Shown here: piece by piece, positions 18,657 to 26,718 of the stretch | How the letters are laid out: each line of letters begins with the position of its first letter | Numbering within the stretch: position 1 is the first letter of the stretch | Source of the DNA: Desulfotignum sp. | GTDB taxonomy: Bacteria > Desulfobacterota > Desulfobacteria > Desulfobacterales > Desulfobacteraceae | Assembly (NCBI GenBank): GCA_021737695.1 | Contig: JAIPDL010000004.1 | Coordinates: 1-64,000, forward strand | Direction: 5' to 3' | DNA length: 64,000 bases | Translations under genes and position numbers: made by a program | The notes under the pieces: model-generated | Databases searched by the model: none | Seen by the model: the letters and a program-made list of their open reading frames with translations, nothing else | What the model was told of the DNA's origin: nothing

Positions 18657-21185
18657 CTACTCCATATGAAGGGCTTGGGAAATCCGGGTCCGGCCGGCGG
18701 CCAGGGCCGGGAAAATGCCGGCAGCCAGGGCTGCTGCCGATGACAGCACCAGGGCCTGCACCAGAATTCCGGGAGACAGAATCATGTCATAGGTCCAACC
18801 AAAGGTCCGCTGGTTGATCACATGAATCAGGATCCAGGACAACGCAATGCCCAAGGGGATGGCCATGATCCCGGAGAGCAGGCCGTAGAAAAAACATTCA
18901 TGGATCAGCAGGCGCCGGACCTGGCCGGGCAGGGTGCCGCAGGCCCGCAGAATGCCGATCTCCCGGGTCCGTTCCAGGAGCAGGGCCATGACAGCATTTA
19001 AAATACCGGTCAACGCCACAATGGCCGTGAGCACCTGCAGGGCGGAAGTGATGACAAAGGTGTTGTCAAACACGGCAAGGATGCTCTGTTTGATATCTGT
19101 TCCGGACCGCAGCCGGATCAGCGATCCCGGCGGGAGCATCTGTTTGATGGTGTTTATCACGGGGGTGACGGACACTTCGTTTTCCAGAAACAGCTGCATG
19201 GCCGTGATGTCATCATGTCCCCAGTATCGGGCCATGGTCTCCCGGGACATCACCACCCGGCCTCCGCCCATGAAAAAATCCCGGAAAATACCGGCGATCT
19301 GAAAAGATATCGGCCCCTGGCGGGTTTCCAAGACCACAGCCGCACCTTGTTCCGGGGTCACCTGGTGCTGCCGGGCAAAGATTTCCGACACAAAAATCCA
19401 TCCGTTTTCCAGCAAAGCTCCCAGCGCCGGTTCCGGGGCCGCCGTCCAGGACCAGCGGTTTTTGGACTGATTCGACTGATAGGAAAACAGATGCACCTTG
19501 CCTGCGGCCCGGGAAAACACGGGATGAATGTTGTAGGCGGACACGGCAGCCACTTCCGGCAGACGGCTTATTTTTTCCACCAGTGCCGGGTCCAGGGACG
19601 GGTTTCGTTCATCTGCCGAAGACACGTGAACATGGCCCCCGATATGATCATCCACCCACTGGACAATGGACTGCCTGAAACTGCCGGTCATCACCCCGAT
19701 ACCGATGTAGACGGAAGTGACCACCATGAGAGAGGCCATGAGCACGCTGGTCTGGCGCAAAGACCGGGTAATGTTTCTCAACGCCATTTTTATCATGATT
19801 CCCAGCACACGGGAGCCGGCTGCCAGCAATACCCGGACCAGCATACGGATGATCAGGGGGGTTAAAAGGGCGGTCCCGAAAAAAATCATGAACAGGCCGG
19901 AAAAATCATACCCGGCATGGTCATGACCGGCCCGCATCAACAGCCCGGCAGCGGTGAGAATGATCAGGCCCAGGAGGAACAGGCCGGGAATCATCCGCTG
20001 GGACCGGTGTTCAGACACGGATTGGTGCATCAGGCTCACAGGCCGGGTACCGGCCGCGGCAAGAGCCGGGAAAAGACCGGCAATCAGGGACGTCCCAACA
20101 CCGGCCACCAGTCCTTTGGCAAGGGTGCCACCGGATATCTGGGTCTGACCCACGGTCAGGGTGAAATACATTTCCGACACCGTGGCCGTGACAGCCTGTA
20201 CGGCGGCTGTGCCCATCACAATCCCCAGCACCACCCCGCACACGGCACCGATCACAGCATACAGCATCACTTCCGCCATGACCGTGAAAAAAACGTCGTT
20301 CCGGGTGGTGCCCAGGGCCCGGAGGATGGCATGGAGCCGGTGGCGGCGGGAAACGGAAAAAGACACGGTGTTGTAAATCAGAAAAATGCCCATGAACAGG
20401 GCCAGCATGGAAAACGCGGTCAGGCTGTTTTCAAAGGATCGGGAAAGGCTTCGCACGGCAAGGTTCTGCTGGTCCGTTTCAACCAGAAACATGCCGTTTT
20501 CCAGGTGGGCCTGAATATCGGCGGCCGTGTCTTGGGATGACAAAATCAGGTCGATGCGGGTGATGTTATCTTTCATGTCCAGAATTTCCTGGGCCACAGA
20601 GATGTCTGTGACCATCAGGCCTTCCAGAACTAAATTGGATCGGGTGTCCCGGCCTTCCAGAAACCCGGCAAGGGTGACCGTGATCTGCCGGTCCCCCAGG
20701 GCGATGGTCAGGGGGCTGCCGATTTCCAGACCGAATGTTTCTGCATGGGTCCGGGCAATGAACACCCCGGATGATCCGGTCATGACAGCTGACAGGTCCC
20801 GGTTTTCCGATCCCAGGGGCAGGGTCCTGAAATGGGTTTCTGAAAACGGGTCCACCCCCATGAGCGTAAAGACCCGGTCTTCCAGTTCCGGGATTGTCAC
20901 ATGACGGGAAATCACGGGGGCGGATTCGTGGATGCCCAGCCGGGTCCGGATCATTGTGAACACGGCCTGGGGGATGTCCAGATCAGCGCCCAGGATCTGG
21001 TGGGTGGACCGGGATACCAGGGCCGTGGTGGACAGGTCAAAGGATTTTTCCACGGATGTTTTTGCAATGTCAATGGCCACGACCCCGGCCACGCCCATGG
21101 CAATGCCGAAAATCAGCAGCAGGGTCCGCAGCAGATGGCGCCGGTTGTGGCGCAGGCTGATGCGGATCAGTACGGGGCTAACCAT
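18657..21185 (-). CDS. ABC transporter permease, FtsX family, two-domain (AttF/G-like)
   Basis: 842 aa, two FtsX-like halves, ERTREIGILRACGTLPGQVRRLLIHECFFYG. Confidence 0.92.
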   Translation of the reverse strand: MVSPVLIRISLRHNRRHLLRTLLLIFGIAMGVAGVVAIDIAKTSVEKSFDLSTTALVSRSTHQILGADLDIPQAVFTMIRTRLGIHESAPVISRHVTIPELEDRVFTLMGVDPFSETHFRTLPLGSENRDLSAVMTGSSGVFIARTHAETFGLEIGSPLTIALGDRQITVTLAGFLEGRDTRSNLVLEGLMVTDISVAQEILDMKDNITRIDLILSSQDTAADIQAHLENGMFLVETDQQNLAVRSLSRSFENSLTAFSMLALFMGIFLIYNTVSFSVSRRHRLHAILRALGTTRNDVFFTVMAEVMLYAVIGAVCGVVLGIVMGTAAVQAVTATVSEMYFTLTVGQTQISGGTLAKGLVAGVGTSLIAGLFPALAAAGTRPVSLMHQSVSEHRSQRMIPGLFLLGLIILTAAGLLMRAGHDHAGYDFSGLFMIFFGTALLTPLIIRMLVRVLLAAGSRVLGIMIKMALRNITRSLRQTSVLMASLMVVTSVYIGIGVMTGSFRQSIVQWVDDHIGGHVHVSSADERNPSLDPALVEKISRLPEVAAVSAYNIHPVFSRAAGKVHLFSYQSNQSKNRWSWTAAPEPALGALLENGWIFVSEIFARQHQVTPEQGAAVVLETRQGPISFQIAGIFRDFFMGGGRVVMSRETMARYWGHDDITAMQLFLENEVSVTPVINTIKQMLPPGSLIRLRSGTDIKQSILAVFDNTFVITSALQVLTAIVALTGILNAVMALLLERTREIGILRACGTLPGQVRRLLIHECFFYGLLSGIMAIPLGIALSWILIHVINQRTFGWTYDMILSPGILVQALVLSSAAALAAGIFPALAAGRTRISQALHME

Positions 21186-21963
21186 GGGTCTGTCCGGAAG
21201 GCATCTGTTTCAAGGAGGTCAGGGTCCGGTCAGCCACGGTAAACATCTGGTCGGCCCAGACCGCGGCATCCGGGCTGTGGGTCACCATGATCAGGGTCTT
21301 GTTCTGTTTGCGCACCAGATCTGAAATCATTTCCATGATGGTCCGGCCGGATTCCTGGTCCAGGTTGCCCGTGGGTTCGTCCGCCAGCACCAGATCCGGA
21401 TCATTCACCAGGGCTCTGACAATGGCGACCCGCTGCTGCTCCCCGCCGGACAGGGTTTCAGGAAAATCTTGGGCCCGGTCCCAGAGTCCCACCTGTTCCA
21501 GCAGGGCCTGGGCCCGGTTCCGGCAGGTTTTTTTAGCTGTTTTGTCCAGCTCCGCGATCAGTGTGACATTCTCCAGGACCGTCAACACGGGGATCAGGTT
21601 GAAAAACTGGTAGATGAACCCGATATGCCGTCGTCTGAACAATGTTCTGTTTGTGTCGGTCATGGTGTTGATGCACTGGTTACCCACCAGAATTTTTCCC
21701 TGGTCCGGCAGGTCGATACCGGATATCAGATTCAGCAGAGAACTTTTGCCCACCCCGCTTTTTCCCATGATCATGCAGACGCTGCCGGAGACAAACCGGG
21801 CCGATGTCCGGGAAAATATCGTTCTGCGGGTGCCGCTGTCATCAAAGGATTTATCAATTTCCAGCATTTGAACGTCCACAAATCCTCCCTTAAGAAAACA
21901 GGTGTTTGATTCAAATTTCCAAAAAAGGGCCGTGCCGGTATCAACAGCACTGGTTGCAATCAT
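21178..21963 (-). CDS. ABC transporter ATP-binding protein (LolD/MacB type; AttE-like)
   Basis: [59 protein letters not shown]. True start probably internal (around MLEIDKSFDD). Confidence 0.92.
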   Translation of the reverse strand: MIATSAVDTGTALFWKFESNTCFLKGGFVDVQMLEIDKSFDDSGTRRTIFSRTSARFVSGSVCMIMGKSGVGKSSLLNLISGIDLPDQGKILVGNQCINTMTDTNRTLFRRRHIGFIYQFFNLIPVLTVLENVTLIAELDKTAKKTCRNRAQALLEQVGLWDRAQDFPETLSGGEQQRVAIVRALVNDPDLVLADEPTGNLDQESGRTIMEMISDLVRKQNKTLIMVTHSPDAAVWADQMFTVADRTLTSLKQMPSGQTHG

Positions 21964-22117
21964 AAGCTGATTCAGCCCGGGACGTCAATGCCCGGGCGTA
22001 AAATCGGCCTTAAGCAAATATCCATGGCCTTGCATTGATCACATTGACATGACACACAATCAGGCTTAGTTTGATGGGACAGCTGAATGACAAATTCATG
22101 CATGGAGGACTCATATA

Positions 22118-23185
22118 ATGACATCACAGTTATTTTCACCATTCACGATCAAAAATAAAACAGTTAAAAACCGCATCGGTGTGGCACCCATGACAAGGAT
22201 GTCCGCTGCCGGCGACAGCATTCCCAGGGAAGATGTGCTGGCATTTTTAAAAACCCGGGCTGAAAACGGGGCCGGTATGGTGTATACCGAAGCCATTGTT
22301 ACTGATTATGAAAGCGCCCAGGGATATCCCGGCCAGGCCCGGATTTTAAATCAGGTCCAGGTGGATGCCTGGAAAAATGTAACGGATGCGATCCGGAGCC
22401 ACGGGGCCATGTCCATCTGTCAGGTGTTTCACTGCGGTCGGATGGCCTATGAAGGAATCAATCCGGCCAACCGGGTGATTGCTCCGAGTCCCGTGGCCCC
22501 GATGCAGGAAAATCCCATGACGGGCATGGCTTATCCCGTGCCCGAACCCATGTCCCGGTTTGACATGGATCATGTGATCAACGGATTTGTGGAAACGGCC
22601 AAAGGGGTGGTGGCCGCCGGATTTAACGGCCTGGAACTGCATTGTGCCCATGGCTATCTGCTCAGCCAGTTTCTGTCTTCCTATTCCAACCGGCGAACGG
22701 ATACCTACGGCGGGTCCATGGAAAATCGGTATCGTTTCATCCATGAGGTGATTCAGGCGGTCCGGCCCGTCATCCCCGAAGACTGCCTTCTGCTGGTGCG
22801 TATTTCCAACTGGGGGATTGCAGATATGGATGTGTCCCTGTTTTCAGACGTATCCGAGTGGCAGGCCATGGTCCAATTATTTTCCCGGGAACCCATTGAT
22901 GCCATTTCCGTTTCAACCTATGATTTTTCTGCGCCCGCCTTTGATACGGGCCGGAATATGGCTCAGATCACCCGGGATGTCACAGATCTGCCGTTGCTGA
23001 TCTGCGGCAGGATTCATGACCGGAAAACTGCGGAAGATGCGCTGAAACATGCGGATTTGGTCCTGTCCGGCAAATCCATGCTGCTGAATCCCGACTGGGT
23101 GGCGGATATTGAAGCAGATCGAGAACTGCCTTTGTATAAATCTGACGAAGCTGGCGTGGCATACACGACTACCCCGCTTCCCTGA
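22118..23185 (+). CDS. NADH:flavin oxidoreductase / old yellow enzyme family
   Basis: LFSPFTIKNKTVKNRIGVAPMTRMSA, FNGLELHCAHGYLLSQFLSSYSNRRTDTYGGSMENRYRF. Confidence 0.93.
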   Translation: MTSQLFSPFTIKNKTVKNRIGVAPMTRMSAAGDSIPREDVLAFLKTRAENGAGMVYTEAIVTDYESAQGYPGQARILNQVQVDAWKNVTDAIRSHGAMSICQVFHCGRMAYEGINPANRVIAPSPVAPMQENPMTGMAYPVPEPMSRFDMDHVINGFVETAKGVVAAGFNGLELHCAHGYLLSQFLSSYSNRRTDTYGGSMENRYRFIHEVIQAVRPVIPEDCLLLVRISNWGIADMDVSLFSDVSEWQAMVQLFSREPIDAISVSTYDFSAPAFDTGRNMAQITRDVTDLPLLICGRIHDRKTAEDALKHADLVLSGKSMLLNPDWVADIEADRELPLYKSDEAGVAYTTTPLP

Positions 23186-23256
23186 CATCAAACAAGACAA
23201 AATTTGTGGACGTGGCCTATCCGGAAGTGTGGTAGGCAGAGATCCATCCGATTTTT

Positions 23257-24231
23257 TTATCCGGACAATTCCAGTTTCAACGCAATGGAATAGAGCTTTG
23301 CCAGCCGTGTGACCATTTTGACCATTTCCTGGGAATAAGGGGTTGCCGGATTGGCAAGGATCAGCAACTTTCGGGGTCGGTGGTTGACGGGCAACGGAAT
23401 CGCCAGAATGCCATGTATCGGAATATGGCCCACAAGGAATCCGGGTGCGGGGGAATCTTTCGGCGGCTGAGTGGTGAAAATCGGCTTTCCCGTGTTGACG
23501 GCTTTTCCCAGAGAGTCGTGAATACCGTCCCTGCCGTCCGGGGACAGGGTCAAGGTCAAAGACGCAAGACCGCATTTTTCCGGATAGACTTGTTCGAAAC
23601 CCAGTTGAACGGTCGAATGAGAGGTTTCGGAAATCCTGGCCATGAATGCGTTGGCGCTTTGGGTCAGGTCGGCAGCAGCGGTCAGCACGATCCGGGAGAT
23701 CCGGCTGTAATCCGGGTCCTGCTGGGTGATGGCATCCGTGATGGCATCCATTTCCCGGGTTACCCGCAGTTGCCAGCCCAGTTCTTTTTCTGTCTGTTTC
23801 TGGGTGGTGATGTCGGTGAAAATCAGGGACAGGGCCTGGTGATCTGAAAAATCGGTTTCCATCACAGATGCCTTGATCCAGGTTCTGCCGCTGACTGCCT
23901 GGATGCGCAGATTTACCTGGGAAGCGCTCTTCATATCCTGAAGACCGTACTCGCTTTTTTCCATGATTTTCAGGTCTTCAGGATCCAATAGCGTGAAAAA
24001 GTCTCTGCCGGTCAATTCCTGTTCGTCAAACCCCAGTATCCCCGCAGCCACCCGGTTGATATCCACAATCCTTCCTATTTTGTCCAGGGTGAGATACCCC
24101 ATGGGAAGAGAATCGTAATTCCATGGGCTGCGGTCCCTGAGAAAATCACACAAATCTGCCGATTCTTGTGACGGTGGCTTTCCGCTGGTCAGTGAATTGT
24201 TTTCCCAAAACTCCGGCATGCTGACAGTCAA
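23257..24231 (-). CDS. PAS + GAF-like domain signalling protein without output domain
   Basis: PAS region DSLPMGYLTLDKIGRIVDINRVAAGILGFDEQELTGRDFFTLL; C-terminal GAF-like region. TTG start at 24231 supported by AGGAGG 7-8 nt upstream. Confidence 0.8.
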   Translation of the reverse strand: MTVSMPEFWENNSLTSGKPPSQESADLCDFLRDRSPWNYDSLPMGYLTLDKIGRIVDINRVAAGILGFDEQELTGRDFFTLLDPEDLKIMEKSEYGLQDMKSASQVNLRIQAVSGRTWIKASVMETDFSDHQALSLIFTDITTQKQTEKELGWQLRVTREMDAITDAITQQDPDYSRISRIVLTAAADLTQSANAFMARISETSHSTVQLGFEQVYPEKCGLASLTLTLSPDGRDGIHDSLGKAVNTGKPIFTTQPPKDSPAPGFLVGHIPIHGILAIPLPVNHRPRKLLILANPATPYSQEMVKMVTRLAKLYSIALKLELSG

Positions 24232-24281
24232 TGGATAGCCTCCTGTGAATCCCCTTTTTCATTTGCAACAAATTTAAATGT

Positions 24282-24297
24282 CGCAAATAGTGTGCCG
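24282..24297 (-). promoter_or_regulatory. Candidate sigma-54 promoter of the PAS/GAF gene
   Basis: Minus-strand CGGCACACTATTTGCG vs consensus TGGCACGNNNNTTGCW: GGCAC...TTGC exact, with GG/GC spacing correct. Predicted +1 near 24271, about 40 nt before the TTG start. Confidence 0.65.
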
Positions 24298-24481
24298 GAA
24301 CCCGTGGCAGGGTGCTTATATTGTAACTATCTGATTTCAATATAAATTTCTGTGTCGAACAAACGATCTGCAAAGCCAGGATTGCCCGGATTCATGGGCT
24401 GTTTTTCAGTGATCGTCAGGCATTTTTTCATAACCATTTGTAATCGTAAATAAAAGAAGCTGCACATAAAACTGGGCAATG

Positions 24482-24499
24482 TGCACAGATCTGTGTGCA
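24482..24499. promoter_or_regulatory. Dyad site 1, TGCACA-GATCTG-TGTGCA
   Basis: 18-bp dyad; a second copy of the same 6+6 arrangement lies at 24596. Another TGCACA (24461) / TGTGCA (24480) pair overlaps it. Confidence 0.65.
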
Positions 24500-24562
24500 A
24501 GGGGGTGGGTGGAGGTGGAGGGTTCCTGGCATAAACCCACCTTGTTTCCGGCGTTCAGATTT

Positions 24563-24640
24563 CCGGCTTCTGTTTTTCGTGCCACCTGAATCAGGTGCAC
24601 ATGAAGATGTGCAAACCGGAAGAAAAAAAACAGAAGCCGG
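24563..24640. repeat. Perfect 15-bp inverted repeat with 48-nt loop enclosing dyad site 2
   Basis: CCGGCTTCTGTTTTT (24563-24577) and AAAAACAGAAGCCGG (24626-24640). Confidence 0.9.
24596..24613. promoter_or_regulatory. Dyad site 2, TGCACA-TGAAGA-TGTGCA
   Basis: Same TGCACA-N6-TGTGCA layout as site 1 (7-bp arms TGCACAT/ATGTGCA). Confidence 0.65.
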
Positions 24641-24709
24641 TTGGGGTATTAAATAATTTTTTTCTTTTATTTAAATAGGTTATATAAAATTTTGATCGAT
24701 TTTTAAACC

Positions 24710-24725
24710 TGGTCCAGGCCTTGCT
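24710..24725 (+). promoter_or_regulatory. Candidate sigma-54 promoter of the micropeptide ORF
   Basis: TGGTCCAGGCCTTGCT vs TGGCACGNNNNTTGCW: TGG and TTGCT exact, correct GG/GC spacing. Predicted +1 near 24736, about 55 nt before ATG. Confidence 0.65.
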
Positions 24726-24790
24726 ATGGGGTATAGGTAAAGATAATTGAAGGATGCAAATCATACCAAACCCCAAAAAGGAGACCTGAA

Positions 24791-24886
24791 ATGAAACATC
24801 TGTGGATCAACGTACTGGTTATCGGAACGATCGTAGCTGGATATGCATTGCCGGCACTGGCAGTAGGCGGAGGGGGACCTTATTAG
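24791..24886 (+). CDS. 31-aa putative secreted micropeptide
   Basis: ATG...TAG translation MKHLWINVLVIGTIVAGYALPALAVGGGGPY. RBS aaaaaggagacctgaaATG. Signal peptide with ALA|V cleavage site. Too short for the supplied ORF track. Confidence 0.75.
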   Translation: MKHLWINVLVIGTIVAGYALPALAVGGGGPY

Positions 24887-24890
24887 TCAT

Positions 24891-24911
24891 ACAAATTAAT
24901 AAATAATTTGT
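24891..24911. repeat. 8-bp inverted repeat just after the micropeptide stop codon
   Basis: ACAAATTA-ATAAA-TAATTTGT. Confidence 0.7.
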
Positions 24912-24927
24912 ACAGACAAATTCTGAA

Positions 24928-24967
24928 AACAGCGGCGCAGCCGGATAACGGCCGGGCCGCTGTTTTT
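24928..24967 (+). terminator. Rho-independent terminator after the micropeptide ORF
   Basis: AACAGCGGC...GCCGCTGTT with inner GCCG/CGGC pairing, then TTTTT. Confidence 0.85.
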
Positions 24968-25051
24968 ATGGACGTCTGGAAATCTTGCTTTCACGATTTT
25001 TGTGTGATAGTTTTTTTCTTCATAAAAAAATCGGTTGACAAGGGAGAGCAC

Positions 25052-26680
25052 ATGAAAGGTTTCCAGACCCTGTGTGGTATCATCCTGGGGTTGTTCCTGA
25101 TTGGATGCATTGCGGCCGGCTGCTCCGGCCCTGAAGAAGTGGATCATCCCGGAAATGAGCCGGAAAGCACGGCCCCGGTCCATGGCGGAATATACCGGAT
25201 ACCAATGCCCAGCAATCCAGCGACCCTGGACCCGGCCCGGGTCAAGGACCAATATGGCGCTGCGGTTGTCAGGCAGGTGTTTGACGGCCTGGTCCGGTTT
25301 GATTCCTATCTGACCATACTGCCGGCCCTGGCCCGGACCTGGCAGGTGGAGGCGGATGGCCGTGTGTACCGGTTTACGCTGCGAGAAAATGCCCGGTTTC
25401 ACAATGGTGATCTTGTGACAGCGGCGGATGTGGTTTTTTCCATCTCCCGGCTCCTGCGGCTGAGTCCAGCGCCGTCGGTTTTGCCCCATCTGATGATGAT
25501 CGTCGGGGCGGAAGCGTTCCGGAATCAGGACCAGGACCGGGTCGAGGGGTTGACGGTCATTGATCCGCACACAGTGGAAATTCGCCTGGTTTCTCCCCAT
25601 ATGCCACTGCTTACCGCCTTGGGCATGCATGAAGTGGCGATTTTGCCCCAAAAAATTGTGGAGGACTCAACGTCCGAATTTGCCAGACATCCCGTGGGAA
25701 CCGGGCCGTTCCGGTTTGTGACATGGGACCCGGACCGGTCCATCGATCTGGAGCGGTTTGACGATTATTTCGGAGAGACCGCCCTGCTGAAAGGGATTCA
25801 TTTCAAAATTTATGCCGAAGGACAGGATTCATCAGAACTGTCGGATTTTTTGGCAAAGAATATTGACGAAATGGCGGTCTACGGCGATGTCAGGGAAAAA
25901 CTGGGGGATCAGGCAGATGTGCAGTGGTTTCACCGGCCGTCCCTGAGCCTGTTTTTTTACGGCATGAACTGCGATCACCCCCACCTGACGCATCCGGAAT
26001 TCCGCAAAGCCCTGTCTGCTGCCATTGACCGGACCGCTTTTGTGACCCAGGTTTATAACGGGCAGTTTGATATTGCCAGGACCATTCTGCCCCCGGGCAT
26101 GCCCGGATACAGCCCGGCTTCCCCGCTGCCGGACAATGACCCGGATCTTGCCCGGCAGCATCTGGACCAGGCCCTGGCAACCGGTCTGGATCAGGTGCCG
26201 GAACTGGAGCTGGTGTCGGCATTCCAGACTTCCCGGGTGGCGGCTGAAATGGAGATGATCAAAGCGTTCTGGGCGGAACTCGGGGTTCACGTGCGGGTCC
26301 GGTACATCACGGACTGGACCGAGTTTGAAACCTATATCCGGTCGGATGCCGTGCAGCTCTACCGATATGCCTGGTTTGCTGACATGCCTGATCCGGACAG
26401 CATCCTTCATCCTTTGTTTGCATCCGATTCCCCCAACAATTTCATGCAGTATCATGATCCGGTCACGGATACCCTGCTCAGACAGGCCCGGGAAACCATC
26501 GATCCCGTGGCCCGGGCCGAAATTTACCGGGACACTGAAGCGCGCATCACCACGACCCTGCCATTGATTCCCTTGTTTTACATGAGCGTGGACCGGGTGT
26601 ATCAGCCCGATGTCAGAGGGATTCAGGTCAGTGCCCTGGGAGCCCATGCCATGCCCCTCAACCAGGTATGGGTGGATTGA
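25052..26680 (+). CDS. Family-5 (peptide/nickel type) ABC extracellular solute-binding lipoprotein
   Basis: Lipobox FLIGCIAAGC; GGIYRIPMPSNPATLDPARVKDQYGAAVVRQVFDGLVRFD; VYRFTLRENARFHNGDLVTAADVVFSISRLL. RBS agggagag. Confidence 0.93.
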   Translation: MKGFQTLCGIILGLFLIGCIAAGCSGPEEVDHPGNEPESTAPVHGGIYRIPMPSNPATLDPARVKDQYGAAVVRQVFDGLVRFDSYLTILPALARTWQVEADGRVYRFTLRENARFHNGDLVTAADVVFSISRLLRLSPAPSVLPHLMMIVGAEAFRNQDQDRVEGLTVIDPHTVEIRLVSPHMPLLTALGMHEVAILPQKIVEDSTSEFARHPVGTGPFRFVTWDPDRSIDLERFDDYFGETALLKGIHFKIYAEGQDSSELSDFLAKNIDEMAVYGDVREKLGDQADVQWFHRPSLSLFFYGMNCDHPHLTHPEFRKALSAAIDRTAFVTQVYNGQFDIARTILPPGMPGYSPASPLPDNDPDLARQHLDQALATGLDQVPELELVSAFQTSRVAAEMEMIKAFWAELGVHVRVRYITDWTEFETYIRSDAVQLYRYAWFADMPDPDSILHPLFASDSPNNFMQYHDPVTDTLLRQARETIDPVARAEIYRDTEARITTTLPLIPLFYMSVDRVYQPDVRGIQVSALGAHAMPLNQVWVD

Positions 26681-26718
26681 TCAGCCATGCCGTGAGTCAA
26701 AGAAACACGGGGTGATAT

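Noticed and set aside
24482-24613. CRISPR array
   Set aside because: Only two related dyads with unequal context and no regular spacers; no cas genes in the window.
24406-24776. Minus-strand ORFs of 61-64 aa over the putative regulatory region
   Set aside because: No RBS or domain; they coincide with AT-rich and dyad sequence that is better explained as regulatory DNA.
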